Assembly (NCBI RefSeq): GCF_006716355.1
Contig: NZ_VFOW01000001.1
Span: forward strand, 1,674,001-1,738,000
Length of the DNA stretch: 64,000 bases
Source: Stackebrandtia endophytica
Lineage (GTDB): Bacteria; Actinomycetota; Actinomycetes; Mycobacteriales; Micromonosporaceae
Direction: 5' to 3'
The translations under genes were made by a program, and so were the position numbers. Below the pieces are notes generated by a model. That model was not told the DNA's origin. It was given only the letters and a program-made list of their open reading frames with translations, and did not search any database. This document shows positions 1 through 8,852 of this stretch, one piece after another. Each line of letters opens with the position of its first letter. The stretch's first letter is position 1.

Positions 1-1
1 C

Positions 2-595
2 TTCCCGCTGCTGGAGGAGTTCACCGTTCGGGGCGTCGGCGACGGGCACAGCGGGCCGGGTCTGGCTCTGGAGATACCCGAGCACGACGCACTGCGATCA
101 CTGACCGTCCAAAGTGGCGGACTGCCGGGTCGGATCATCGGCGAGATCGCCTCCTCCGCCCTGCCCGCGCTGGAACGGTTGGAGCTGTGGCTGGGGGTCA
201 ACGAGTACGGCGGTGACGCCGTGCCCGCGGACATCGCCACCGTGCTGTCCGACGAAGCCTTCCCACTGCTGACCCACCTGGGCCTGCGCAACTCCGAGGA
301 GACCGGGATCTGGTTGCAGGCACTGACGCAGTCCGCGGTGCTTCCCCGACTCACCTCCGTCGATCTGTCCCTGGGCACTCTGCGCGACGACGACGTGGAC
401 CTCCTGTTGTCCGCCATCCCGAAACTGGCCCACCTCGCCTATCTCGACCTTCACCACCACTACCTCACCGATGCCAAGGTCAAACAGGTCAAGGCCGCAT
501 GCCAGAAAGCCGGACTCATCGTCAACCTCGGCAATAAGCAGGAGCCCGACGAGTGGGACGGCGAAAAGCACTACTACCCGGCTGTGGGCGAGTGA
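2..595 (+). CDS. STM4015 family leucine-rich protein (5' partial)
   Basis: The gene enters from the left edge already open; 197 C-terminal residues are present. Leucine-rich repeat-like segments recur (LPALERLELWLG, FPLLTHLGLRN, LPRLTSVDLSLG, LAHLAYLDLHHHYLT), ending in an acidic tail and TGA at 593-595. The repeats suggest a protein-binding scaffold rather than an enzyme. Identification as STM4015 rests mainly on the four following genes, which match STM4014, 4013, 4012 and 4011 in order; this set was named from Salmonella and has no established function. The stop overlaps the GTG start of the next gene, indicating one transcript. The true start lies outside the window. Confidence 0.8.
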   Translation, partial: FPLLEEFTVRGVGDGHSGPGLALEIPEHDALRSLTVQSGGLPGRIIGEIASSALPALERLELWLGVNEYGGDAVPADIATVLSDEAFPLLTHLGLRNSEETGIWLQALTQSAVLPRLTSVDLSLGTLRDDDVDLLLSAIPKLAHLAYLDLHHHYLTDAKVKQVKAACQKAGLIVNLGNKQEPDEWDGEKHYYPAVGE

Positions 596-1725
596 CGACC
601 TCGCCGTCGGTCGCCCGCCTGGTGACGGTGTGCGTGCCACAGAACCGGCGTCGCCTACTGTTCGTCGAGGCGGCCCGCCGAGCCGGTTGGGATGAGCCCG
701 AAGTGGTGCCGTGGCGGGATCTGGCCGACGAGGGCATCGCGATCTCACTGCCGGAGAACGCACTGGTCAGAGTGGATGCTCCCGGTGAAGACGTCGAGAC
801 GGCGCGACTGCTGCGCGGTTGGGATCACGACCCGGATCTGCATCGGGTCGAGGGCGGCGCCGATCAGCATCGCGGATTCGTCGCCGCGCTGGATCGGCTG
901 TCCCGGTTGGTGACCGCCACCCCCGGTGCGCGGCTGCTGCAACAGGTCGACGACCTGATCGACATGTGTGACAAACGCCGTTGCCACCTGCGGTTGAGTC
1001 GAGCGGGCGTACCGGTTCCGCTGGCATTGCCCGGACCGATCACCGGCTACGCCTCCCTGCGCGACCAGATGGCCGAGCACCGAATGGCCCGGGTATTCGT
1101 CAAACCCGCCCACGGCTCCTCCGCCTCGGGGGTGATCGCGCTGGCGGTCGCACCCGGCCGGGTCAGGGCGGTGACCTCGGTCGACCTCGTCCGCGATGAG
1201 GACGGCCGGATCCGGCTGTACAACTCACTGAGGCTTCGCACCTACAGCTCGCCGGACGAGGTGGCGGCCGTCGTCGACGCGCTGGCCCCCGACGGACTGC
1301 ACGTCGAGCGGTGGGTCCCGAAGGCCGACGTCGACGGTCGGGTAGTGGACCTGCGGGTGTTGGTGGTCGCCGGACGCGCCACCCACGTGGTGGTGAGATC
1401 CTCCCGCTCGCCGCTGACGAACCTGCATCTGGGAAACGCCCGTGGCGATACCCGCGCACTGCGCGAGGCGATCGGTGAACCCGCCTGGCGGGCGATGCTT
1501 GGCGTGGCCGAGGATGCCGCCGCGGTGTTCGGCTCCACATTGCACGCCGGTGTGGACGTACTGGCATCGCCTGACTGGCAACGGTTCGCCGTCGGTGAGG
1601 TGAACGCGTTCGGAGATCTGCTACCCCGGATTCTTCACAATGGACGCGATACCTACGCCGAACAACTGCACGCGCTGGCCACCGGCGCGTTCCAGCCCCT
1701 TAGCCCGACCCCTGTGGAGCATTGA
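592..1725 (+). CDS. STM4014 family protein, ATP-grasp-like
   Basis: The protein has 377 aa. An ATP-grasp-like core is visible: VFVKPAHGSSASGV resembles the nucleotide-binding loop, DLRVLVVAGRATHVVVR matches the central strand pair, and VGEVNAFGDLLPRI resembles the C-terminal metal-binding region. ATP-grasp enzymes join a carboxylate to an amine or thiol through an acyl-phosphate; the substrate here is unknown. I chose GTG 592 because it makes a GTGA overlap with the upstream stop; an earlier in-frame GTG at 553 would lie inside the previous gene. The stop overlaps the next ATG (TGATG). Confidence 0.82.
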   Translation: MTTSPSVARLVTVCVPQNRRRLLFVEAARRAGWDEPEVVPWRDLADEGIAISLPENALVRVDAPGEDVETARLLRGWDHDPDLHRVEGGADQHRGFVAALDRLSRLVTATPGARLLQQVDDLIDMCDKRRCHLRLSRAGVPVPLALPGPITGYASLRDQMAEHRMARVFVKPAHGSSASGVIALAVAPGRVRAVTSVDLVRDEDGRIRLYNSLRLRTYSSPDEVAAVVDALAPDGLHVERWVPKADVDGRVVDLRVLVVAGRATHVVVRSSRSPLTNLHLGNARGDTRALREAIGEPAWRAMLGVAEDAAAVFGSTLHAGVDVLASPDWQRFAVGEVNAFGDLLPRILHNGRDTYAEQLHALATGAFQPLSPTPVEH

Positions 1726-2594
1726 TGAGCGATCGCGTCGTGCCGGGTGGCGTCCCGGACATGAATACCCTGGTGGGAACCCACGACATCCTGCTGCTCA
1801 CCCTGGACACCCTGCGATACGACGTGGCGGCGGAACTGGCGTCGGCGGGGCGAACCCCGAACCTGGCGGGCCTGCTGCCCAAAGGCGGGTGGGAACGACG
1901 ACACTCCCCCGGTAGCTTCACCTACGCCTCGCATCTGGCGATGCTGGCCGGTTTCCTCCCCACCCCGGCGAACGCCGGTCCACACCCGAGGCTGTTCGCC
2001 GCCGCGTTTCCCGGCAGCGTCTCCACGACGGAACACACCTGGATGTTCACCACCGCCGATCTGCCCGCAGGGTTGGCCGCCGAGGGTTACCGCACCGCCT
2101 GCATCGGCGGTACGGGCTTCTTCAATCGGCGCTCCGAACTCGGCTCGGTGCTGCCGAACATGTTCGATGAGAGCCACTGGGAGGAGTCCTTCGGCGTCAC
2201 CGACCCGCACTCCTTCGAAAACCAGGTGGCCAAGGCCGTCGAGATCACCGAGTCCCTGACTGCCGAACAGCCGCTTTTCCTACTGCTGAACGTATCCGCG
2301 CTGCACCAGCCCAACTGGTTTCACCTGGCCGGGGCCACGCGACGCGACGGCGACTCCCGCGACAGCCATGCCGCCGCATTGGAATACGTCGATCGGCATT
2401 TGCCGCCGCTGTTGACCGCGATGGCGGCGCGGCGCCCGTGCTTCGCCATCGTGTGTTCCGATCACGGCACCGCCTACGGCGAGGACGGCCACACCGGACA
2501 CCGCATCGGCCACGAGGTCGTGTGGACGGTCCCCTACACGCACGCGCTACTGCCCCATCGATATCGGGCCGACCGACCGGAGGTGAACCGGTGA
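1725..2594 (+). CDS. STM4013 family sulfatase/alkaline phosphatase-like protein
   Basis: The protein has 289 aa. The N-terminal DILLLTLDTLRYDVA is a typical first strand of the alkaline phosphatase/sulfatase superfamily with its metal-binding Asp. The C-terminal region IVCSDHGTAYGEDGHTGH resembles the distal Asp-His metal site. No CxPxR sulfatase motif was seen; the likely nucleophile is a Ser or Thr such as that in GSFTYASH. I infer phosphate- or sulfate-ester hydrolysis on the unknown STM4011-4015 substrate. There is no signal peptide. ATG 1725 overlaps the upstream stop, and the stop at 2592-2594 overlaps the next GTG. Confidence 0.8.
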   Translation: MSDRVVPGGVPDMNTLVGTHDILLLTLDTLRYDVAAELASAGRTPNLAGLLPKGGWERRHSPGSFTYASHLAMLAGFLPTPANAGPHPRLFAAAFPGSVSTTEHTWMFTTADLPAGLAAEGYRTACIGGTGFFNRRSELGSVLPNMFDESHWEESFGVTDPHSFENQVAKAVEITESLTAEQPLFLLLNVSALHQPNWFHLAGATRRDGDSRDSHAAALEYVDRHLPPLLTAMAARRPCFAIVCSDHGTAYGEDGHTGHRIGHEVVWTVPYTHALLPHRYRADRPEVNR

Positions 2595-3904
2595 CGATCA
2601 CCGAATCCCCATATCAGTCCTATGTATATTCCTATCCGCACAAGACCGCGTACCGGCCGTTCGGAGATCGGCCACTGCTGGCCGACCTGTGGCGAGACCA
2701 GGACGTCGGCGCACTCTCGCTGTACGCGCACATTCCGTTCTGCGAGATGCGGTGCGGGTTCTGCAACCTGTTCACCCGGTCGACGCCACCGGCCGAGCAG
2801 GTCGCCGACTACCTGAAGACGTTGCGACGACAGGCCGAGGTCGTCGCCTCGTGTCTACCGACGGGAGCGGCGTTCTCCCGGGTGGCGTTGGGCGGCGGCA
2901 CTCCGACCTACCTGACCGCCGACGAACTGTCCGACGTGTACGACCTGCTTGAGGCGAGCATGGGCGTGGACCTGACGTCACTTCCGGTGTCGGTGGAGAC
3001 CTCCCCCGCCACGGCCACCCCGGATCGACTGGCGGTGTTGGCCGACCGTGGCGTGACCCGGATCAGCATGGGGATACAGAGCTTCATCGACACCGAGGCG
3101 CACGCGGCCGGGCGACCGCAGAAGCGCTCCGAGGTCGACCGCGCGCTGGCCGCCATCCGCGCCGGCACCCGGGCCGATCTGAATGTGGACCTCATCTACG
3201 GGATCGAACGGCAGACCGCCGACACCTGGCGGTACTCCCTGGACACCGCCTTGTCCTGGCAGCCCGAGGAGATCTACCTGTATCCGCTGTACGTCCGACC
3301 GCTGACCGGCCTCGGCCGGGGAACCCGGTCCTGGGACGATCACCGCCTCGCGCTGTACCGGCAGGGGCGCGACCGGTTGCGCGAGCAGGGCTACCGGCAG
3401 GTCTCCATGCGGATGTTCCGCCGCGCCGACACCCCGGACTCGACCGGGCCCGAGTACTGCTGCCAAACCGACGGCATGGTGGGCCTGGGGTGCGGTGCCC
3501 GCTCCTACACCGATGCCACCCACTACTCCTTCGACTACGCCGTCGGCATCGGAAAGGTGCGGGCCATCATCGCCGACTATCTGGACCGCGACACCGAGGA
3601 CTTCCGTTACGCCGAAGTCGGGATACACCTCGACGCCGACGAACGCCGACGGCGTCACGTCCTCCAGTCGCTGCTGCGGGTGGAGGGGTTGGCCACCGCG
3701 GACTACACCTCGCGGTTCGGTTCCGACCCGGTGTCGGACTTCGCGCCCGAGTTCGCCGCATTGGCCGAACGCGGCTGGTTGACCACCGACGGACCCGATC
3801 ACCTGGGGCTGTCGGAGGACGGCCTGGCGCAATCCGACGCCATCGGCCCGGTGCTGTTCTCCACAGAGGTGGCACGGCTGCTGGCGGAGTACGAGGCCGG
3901 GTGA
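2591..3904 (+). CDS. STM4012 family radical SAM protein (HemN-like)
   Basis: The protein has 437 aa. The radical SAM cluster motif CEMRCGFC gives Cys51, Cys55 and Cys58 for a 4Fe-4S cluster, preceded by YAHIPF, which is typical of the HemN/HemW branch. GGGTPTYL and a SMGIQSF segment are also HemN-like. The C-terminal third (residues about 350-437) resembles a HemN_C winged-helix region. The cluster context argues for an STM4012 enzyme rather than coproporphyrinogen oxidase. GTG 2591 overlaps the upstream TGA and directly precedes TITESPYQ; a longer frame upstream is a shadow of the previous gene. Confidence 0.88.
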   Translation: MTITESPYQSYVYSYPHKTAYRPFGDRPLLADLWRDQDVGALSLYAHIPFCEMRCGFCNLFTRSTPPAEQVADYLKTLRRQAEVVASCLPTGAAFSRVALGGGTPTYLTADELSDVYDLLEASMGVDLTSLPVSVETSPATATPDRLAVLADRGVTRISMGIQSFIDTEAHAAGRPQKRSEVDRALAAIRAGTRADLNVDLIYGIERQTADTWRYSLDTALSWQPEEIYLYPLYVRPLTGLGRGTRSWDDHRLALYRQGRDRLREQGYRQVSMRMFRRADTPDSTGPEYCCQTDGMVGLGCGARSYTDATHYSFDYAVGIGKVRAIIADYLDRDTEDFRYAEVGIHLDADERRRRHVLQSLLRVEGLATADYTSRFGSDPVSDFAPEFAALAERGWLTTDGPDHLGLSEDGLAQSDAIGPVLFSTEVARLLAEYEAG

Positions 3905-3908
3905 CTTC

Positions 3909-4889
3909 ATGACCGTGTCGCTGCCACTGCCCACTGTTCGTTCCACGTACCCAGTGCCGGATGAACCCCCGGCGCTTCCACAGCCCGCGGTGGGCGAACC
4001 GAGGGCGCTGCCGACGCACCTGACGCTGCTCTACCGTGGACCGCTCGCCAGCTGCGACTACGACTGTCCCTATTGTCCGTTCGCCAAACGCCGGGACGAC
4101 CCGGACACGTTGCGGCGCGACAGGGCGGCGCTGGAACGGTTCACCGACCGGCTCGCCGAACTGGGCGAGACCGACCCGGGCACCCGGATCGCCGTCCTGT
4201 TCACACCGTGGGGCGAGGGCCTGGTGCGCTCCTGGTACCGGCGGGCGATCACGCGCCTCAGTCATCTGCCGAACATCGAGCGGGTGGCGATCCAGACGAA
4301 CCTGAGCGGTCGCGTCGGTTGGCTCGCCGACTGCGATCCGGCTTCTGCGGCGTTGTGGGCCACCTACCACCCCGGCGAGGTCACGCACGAGCGATTCCTG
4401 GCGAAGGCCCGGGAGTTGAGCCGGATGGACGTGCGGTACAGCGTGGGAGTGGTCGGACAGCCGGAGCACCTGGCCGCCGCCGAACGAATGCGCCGGGACC
4501 TGCCGGAACAGGTCTACCTGTGGATCAACGCCTCCGAAGGGCTCACCTACACCGATGCCGAAGCGGCTCAGTGGCAACGGATCGACCCGCACTTCGGCTA
4601 CAGTCGACACCCGCATGTCAGTCAGGGGCGCCCCTGTCGAACCGGAGACAGCGTCCTGTCGGTCAACGGCGACGGAACCCTGCGGCGGTGCCACTTCGTG
4701 GACGACGTCCTGGGCAACCTCTACGACGACTCGTTCCGGTCGCGGCTGCGGCGATCACCGTGTCCGCTGGAGATCTGCGACTGCCATATCGGGTACGTCC
4801 ACCTGGAATCACTCGACCTCTACCAGGTGTTCAACGGTGGCATCGTCGAACGCATCCCGGCCGACTGGTCGACGGTCGGCACCCGATAA
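3909..4889 (+). CDS. STM4011 family radical SAM protein
   Basis: The protein has 326 aa. The motif CDYDCPYC gives Cys49, Cys53 and Cys56 for the 4Fe-4S cluster. Several further cysteines near the C-terminus (SPCPLEICDCHIGY and RRCHFVDDVLGNLY) resemble the auxiliary-cluster region of radical SAM enzymes that modify peptides or cofactors, but this is inference. The gene starts 4 bp after the STM4012 stop. The two radical SAM genes are adjacent, as in the named STM4011/STM4012 pair. Confidence 0.87.
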   Translation: MTVSLPLPTVRSTYPVPDEPPALPQPAVGEPRALPTHLTLLYRGPLASCDYDCPYCPFAKRRDDPDTLRRDRAALERFTDRLAELGETDPGTRIAVLFTPWGEGLVRSWYRRAITRLSHLPNIERVAIQTNLSGRVGWLADCDPASAALWATYHPGEVTHERFLAKARELSRMDVRYSVGVVGQPEHLAAAERMRRDLPEQVYLWINASEGLTYTDAEAAQWQRIDPHFGYSRHPHVSQGRPCRTGDSVLSVNGDGTLRRCHFVDDVLGNLYDDSFRSRLRRSPCPLEICDCHIGYVHLESLDLYQVFNGGIVERIPADWSTVGTR

Positions 4890-4896
4890 TGCTTCC

Positions 4897-5703
4897 ATGT
4901 CGCTTCCCCACGTCATCGCCACCGACCTCGACGGCACCCTGTACGGGCCCACCGGGGAAGTGTCCGAACGCAATCGACGAGCGTTGAGCGACGCCGTCGC
5001 CGCCGGCGTGCGCGTGGTGATCCTGACCGCGCGACCGCCCCGCACCACCGCGCTGATCGACGACGGCCTCGACTACGCCGCGATTTCATGCGGGAACGGC
5101 GCCTACACGCTGATCCCCGGTGAAGAACCCCTGGTGCACGCGATCGACAGGGCGACCTCGGCGGAGCTGGTGGGAAAGCTGCGCGGCTGCCTACCCAAGG
5201 CGGCGTTCGGGGTGGAGACCGGCACCGACTTCTACCGTGACGCGGGCTACCAGGTGAAACCGTGGTGGCCGCAGGACTGGGCGACCACGCCCTTCGAGGA
5301 CGCCGACACCCTGGTCTCCGAGATCTCCCCGGTGGTCAAGCTGCTCGCCCAATCGGCCGACATGGAACTGCCGTTGATGTACGAGGCCGCGATCGACGTG
5401 GTCGGCTCGCTGGCGGAGGTGACCTACTCCGGCGCGACCGGGAATCTGGAGTTGAGCGCGTCCGGGGTGTCCAAGGGCAACACGCTGGCCATGTTGTGTC
5501 GGCGATGGGGCGTGGCACCCGACGACGTGGTCGTCTTCGGTGACATGCCCAACGACCACTCGGCCCTCACCTGGGCGGGCACCGGGTACGCGATGAGCAA
5601 CGGCCACCCCGACCTGTTCGATCCGGCGATCGGACTTCAGGTGGCACCACCCGCCGACGAGGACGGCGTCGGCCAGGTGGTCGAGCGGTTGCTGCGAGGC
5701 TGA
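4897..5703 (+). CDS. HAD-superfamily (Cof-type) hydrolase
   Basis: The protein has 268 aa. DLDGTLY near residue 10 holds the nucleophile and acid Asp of HAD phosphatases. A Cof-type C2 cap follows, then the conserved SASGVSKGNTL lysine motif and the GDMPND metal-binding motif near residue 215. It probably dephosphorylates a small sugar phosphate or nucleotide. The ATG lies 7 bp after the STM4011 stop, so it is probably co-transcribed with the STM cluster; whether it works in that pathway is unknown. It converges on cdd with only 15 bp between stops. Confidence 0.88.
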   Translation: MSLPHVIATDLDGTLYGPTGEVSERNRRALSDAVAAGVRVVILTARPPRTTALIDDGLDYAAISCGNGAYTLIPGEEPLVHAIDRATSAELVGKLRGCLPKAAFGVETGTDFYRDAGYQVKPWWPQDWATTPFEDADTLVSEISPVVKLLAQSADMELPLMYEAAIDVVGSLAEVTYSGATGNLELSASGVSKGNTLAMLCRRWGVAPDDVVVFGDMPNDHSALTWAGTGYAMSNGHPDLFDPAIGLQVAPPADEDGVGQVVERLLRG

Positions 5704-5718
5704 CCGACCGCCGACGAA

Positions 5719-6108
5719 TCAGCCCAGGTGATCGGGGCCGAAGGCGTCGGGCAGCAGATGGGACAGCCGCACCGGTTCCGGGCTGTGATCGATCAGGCAG
5801 TCGGGGCCACCGTGCTCGAACAGCAACTGGCGGCAGCGTCCGCACGGGGTCAGCACGGTCCCGGCACCATCCACACAGGCCATGGCGATGAGTCGGCCGC
5901 CACCGGTGGCCGCCAGTTGCGAGACCAGGCCGCACTCGGCACACAGGGTCAGGCCGAAGGAGGCGTTCTCCACATTGCATCCGGAGACGACGCGACCGTC
6001 GTCGACTAGCGCCGCAGCGCCCACCGGGTACTTCGAGTACGGAACATAGGCGTGGCTCATGGCCTCGCGGGCCGCCCGCCGCAACGATTCCCAGTCAATA
6101 TCGGTCAT
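5719..6108 (-). CDS. cdd: Cytidine deaminase
   Basis: The protein has 129 aa, the usual length of tetrameric bacterial cytidine deaminases. It converts cytidine and deoxycytidine to uridine and deoxyuridine. The zinc site is complete: VENASFGLTLCAEC supplies the first Cys and the catalytic Glu, and PCGRCRQ supplies the other two Cys. The Cys after CAE, where many homologues have Arg, is a variant seen in several Gram-positive enzymes. The gene is last in the minus-strand operon, 61 bp behind the nucleoside ABC permease, which suggests that imported nucleosides are deaminated directly. Confidence 0.95.
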   Translation of the reverse strand: MTDIDWESLRRAAREAMSHAYVPYSKYPVGAAALVDDGRVVSGCNVENASFGLTLCAECGLVSQLAATGGGRLIAMACVDGAGTVLTPCGRCRQLLFEHGGPDCLIDHSPEPVRLSHLLPDAFGPDHLG

Positions 6109-6169
6109 TGTGGACCTCCCCGGTCAACAGCGGTGCCGCGCCGAAATCGACGCGGCACCGAATGCTCTT

Positions 6170-7450
6170 TTACGACTTGATGTACGGCTTGCCGTCGGCG
6201 GCGGGTGCGCGCACCCGTCCGATCAGCCCGGCCACGGCCACGATCGTGACCAGATAGGGCAGCATCCGCAGGAAGTCCGACGGAACCGGCGAGCCACCCG
6301 GCACCGAGGCCAGGAACTGCTCGATCTGCATCGTGAACCCGAACAACAGCGCACCGAACAGCGCACCGATCGGATTCCACCGTCCGACGATCAACACCGC
6401 CAGGGCGATGAAGCCCTTTCCGTCGGTCATGTTCTCGCTGAACGGAAGTGATTCACCGATGGTGAGGAACGCACCGCCCAGACCCGACACCAGACCCGCG
6501 ATCAACACGTTGCGGAACCGCAGCGAGTTGACCTTGATTCCGACGGTGTCGGCCGCGGCGGGGTGCTCCCCGACCGCGCGGGTGCGCAGGCCCCACTTGC
6601 TGTGGAACAGCAGGATGTAGATCGTCGGAACCAGGACCATCGCCAGGTAGGCGAAGATGTTCTGGTTGAACAACGCCGGGCCGATACCGGGGATCTCACT
6701 CAGCAGCGGGATCTTCCACTCCGGAATCCGAACCGCCAGGTTGGTGGCCGACTCGTTCTCCTTCATGACCCGGTCGAACAGGAACCCGGTGAGGCCCAGG
6801 ACGAGCAGGTTCAAGACCACACCGAGAACGACCTGGTCGACCATGTACCGGACGGCCAGCGCCGCCAGGATGAAGGTCACCAGGGCACCCGCCACACACG
6901 CGGCCAGGATGCCGATCCAGGCGTTGCCGGTGATGGTGCTCACCAGCGCACCGGTGAACGCCCCGGCGAGGAACTGGCCCTCGATACCGACGTTGATGAC
7001 GCCGGACCGCTCACACAGGACACCGGAGAGCGAACCGAAGATCAGGGGCAGCGCCAGGAGTACCGTTCCCTTGAGGACGGTGTCGATCTGGAGAACGTTG
7101 CCAGGGCGCGCGATGGCCCACAGCAGCAAACCCAGTGTCATCGCACCGACCGCGACACCCACCCACAGGCTGAACCACCGACGCTCGGTGATGGCCAGCG
7201 CCACACCAATTGCGGCACACAGCAAACCCAGGCCGATGACGACCTGCTTGGCGGGCAGTGCCGCGTCCAGGTCGGGGAAGGTGAGGTTGAACCGCACGAC
7301 GGCTTCGGCGCCGGAGGCGACCCCGAACACTCCGATCAGGACAACCCCGATGCCGAGAATCGCCAAAGCGATGCCGGCCTTGCGGGAACGGGTCCAAAAC
7401 CCGTGCAGCGCCGATGATTCAGCGGTTTCAGCGACAGCGATCGTGGTCAC
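6170..7450 (-). CDS. ABC transporter permease, nucleoside type (second permease)
   Basis: The protein has 426 aa and about ten hydrophobic segments. It belongs to the BPD_transp_2 family of permeases that pair with BMP lipoproteins (YufQ/NupC-like). The loop LSGVLCERSGVINVGIEGQFLAG is the signature around the ATPase-contacting region. It starts 4 bp downstream of the first permease stop and shares its operon with the ATPase, the BMP lipoprotein and cdd, so purine/pyrimidine nucleoside uptake is the most likely role. Confidence 0.9.
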   Translation of the reverse strand: MTTIAVAETAESSALHGFWTRSRKAGIALAILGIGVVLIGVFGVASGAEAVVRFNLTFPDLDAALPAKQVVIGLGLLCAAIGVALAITERRWFSLWVGVAVGAMTLGLLLWAIARPGNVLQIDTVLKGTVLLALPLIFGSLSGVLCERSGVINVGIEGQFLAGAFTGALVSTITGNAWIGILAACVAGALVTFILAALAVRYMVDQVVLGVVLNLLVLGLTGFLFDRVMKENESATNLAVRIPEWKIPLLSEIPGIGPALFNQNIFAYLAMVLVPTIYILLFHSKWGLRTRAVGEHPAAADTVGIKVNSLRFRNVLIAGLVSGLGGAFLTIGESLPFSENMTDGKGFIALAVLIVGRWNPIGALFGALLFGFTMQIEQFLASVPGGSPVPSDFLRMLPYLVTIVAVAGLIGRVRAPAADGKPYIKS

Positions 7451-7454
7451 GATG

Positions 7455-8852
7455 TCACCAACCCTTCGCAGTCGAGGTGGCCAGGCCGCCGGCCGGCACC
7501 TTCAAACGCAGCATCGCCTTGACCAGTGCCGGTGCGGCGATGAAGATGACGATCAACGCCTGTAGCAACGTGACCATGTCGATCGGGATGATCGACTGCA
7601 TCGTGCTGGCCCCGGCGCGCATCGCGCCGAACAACAGCCCCGCGGCGATCACTCCACCCGGTTTGGCCCGGCCCAACAACGCGACGGTGATGCCGTCGAA
7701 ACCGATCTGGCCGGCCACACCGTGGGTCAGGGCGTACGGACTGATGCCCAGCACGGTGACCGCGCCCGCCAGTCCCGCCAGACCTCCGGCCAACCCCATC
7801 GTGGTGATGTAGGTGTTGGGCACCGACATACCGGCGGTGCGGGAGGCGTCGGCGTTGAGGCCGACCGCCCGCATGCGGTATCCCAGCGTGGACTTCGACA
7901 GCAACCACGCCACGGCCAATCCGGCCGCGATCGCGATCAAGATGCCGATGTTGGCTCTCAGCCCGCTCTCGTTGATCCCGAACACATCCGACAGCCGCGG
8001 CAGGATCGCCGTCTCGTCGGCGGCCTTGGAGATCGCGTAGCGCTTGTCCGGGTCGGGGTCCTTGACGAACTTGGTGCCGATGATCCAGCCCAAGGCCGCC
8101 AACGCCACATAGTTCAACATGATCGAGGTGATGACCTCGTGCGCGCCGGTCCAGGCTTTCAACGCACCCGGCACCGCACCGAACAGCGCACCGGCCAGCG
8201 CACCGCCCAACAGCGCCAGCGGCAGGTGCAGCCACATCGGCAGCCCCAGGCCGAAGCCCACGATCGCCGCGCCGACGGTTCCCATGATGACCTGGCCCTG
8301 GGCACCGATGTTGAACAGACCCGCTCTGAACGCCAGACCAACGGCCAGACCCGCCAGGATCAGCGGCGCCGAATAGGTCAGGGTCTCCGAGATCGGCGCC
8401 AGCACCCGGCCGAGCGCAGTCTCGCCGTCCAGGTACTCGCCGAGGGTCTCGAAGTTCAAGATCGCGCCGGAGAACAGTCCGGCGTAAGCACTGGACACCG
8501 CATTCCACGAGGCCGACAACGCGTCGCCGGGCTGGGAGAAGAAGTAGGTGAACGTGCCGCGAACCACCGGATCGCTGACGATGATCAACACCGCACCGAT
8601 GACCATGGCCATCAGGAACGAGTACACCGTCACCATGAAGGTGTTCGCGGTGGTGACGAAGCCGAAGAAGCTGGAGACGAAGCCGCGCTGCCGGCGCTCC
8701 TCGGCCTCCTTCACCTCGGCGTCCGCCTGCTGCAACTCCGAATCGGTATCGGGGGTCTCGGCCGAGGAACTCGCCTCGGTTTCGGTTGCCGCAGCCTGCT
8801 TCTCGGGGTCGCGTTCTTCCTCGGAACGTCCGGAATCGTTGACGTCAGTCAC
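7455..8852 (-). CDS. ABC transporter permease, nucleoside type (first permease)
   Basis: The protein has 465 aa. A charged acidic N-terminal tail of about 65 residues, rich in Glu, Asp and Ser, precedes the membrane domain; the tail is longer than usual for YufP/NupB-type permeases. The core carries LAVGLAFRAGLFNIGAQGQ, the family's NIGxxGQ loop. It overlaps the ATPase gene by 8 bp (start 8852, ATPase stop 8845), indicating translational coupling. It should form the heterodimeric channel with the neighbouring permease. Confidence 0.9.
   Translation of the reverse strand: MTDVNDSGRSEEERDPEKQAAATETEASSSAETPDTDSELQQADAEVKEAEERRQRGFVSSFFGFVTTANTFMVTVYSFLMAMVIGAVLIIVSDPVVRGTFTYFFSQPGDALSASWNAVSSAYAGLFSGAILNFETLGEYLDGETALGRVLAPISETLTYSAPLILAGLAVGLAFRAGLFNIGAQGQVIMGTVGAAIVGFGLGLPMWLHLPLALLGGALAGALFGAVPGALKAWTGAHEVITSIMLNYVALAALGWIIGTKFVKDPDPDKRYAISKAADETAILPRLSDVFGINESGLRANIGILIAIAAGLAVAWLLSKSTLGYRMRAVGLNADASRTAGMSVPNTYITTMGLAGGLAGLAGAVTVLGISPYALTHGVAGQIGFDGITVALLGRAKPGGVIAAGLLFGAMRAGASTMQSIIPIDMVTLLQALIVIFIAAPALVKAMLRLKVPAGGLATSTAKGW

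Noticed and set aside
2591-3904. Oxygen-independent coproporphyrinogen oxidase (HemN)
   Set aside because: HemN-like motifs are present, but the gene order and coupling match STM4012, and no heme biosynthesis gene is near.
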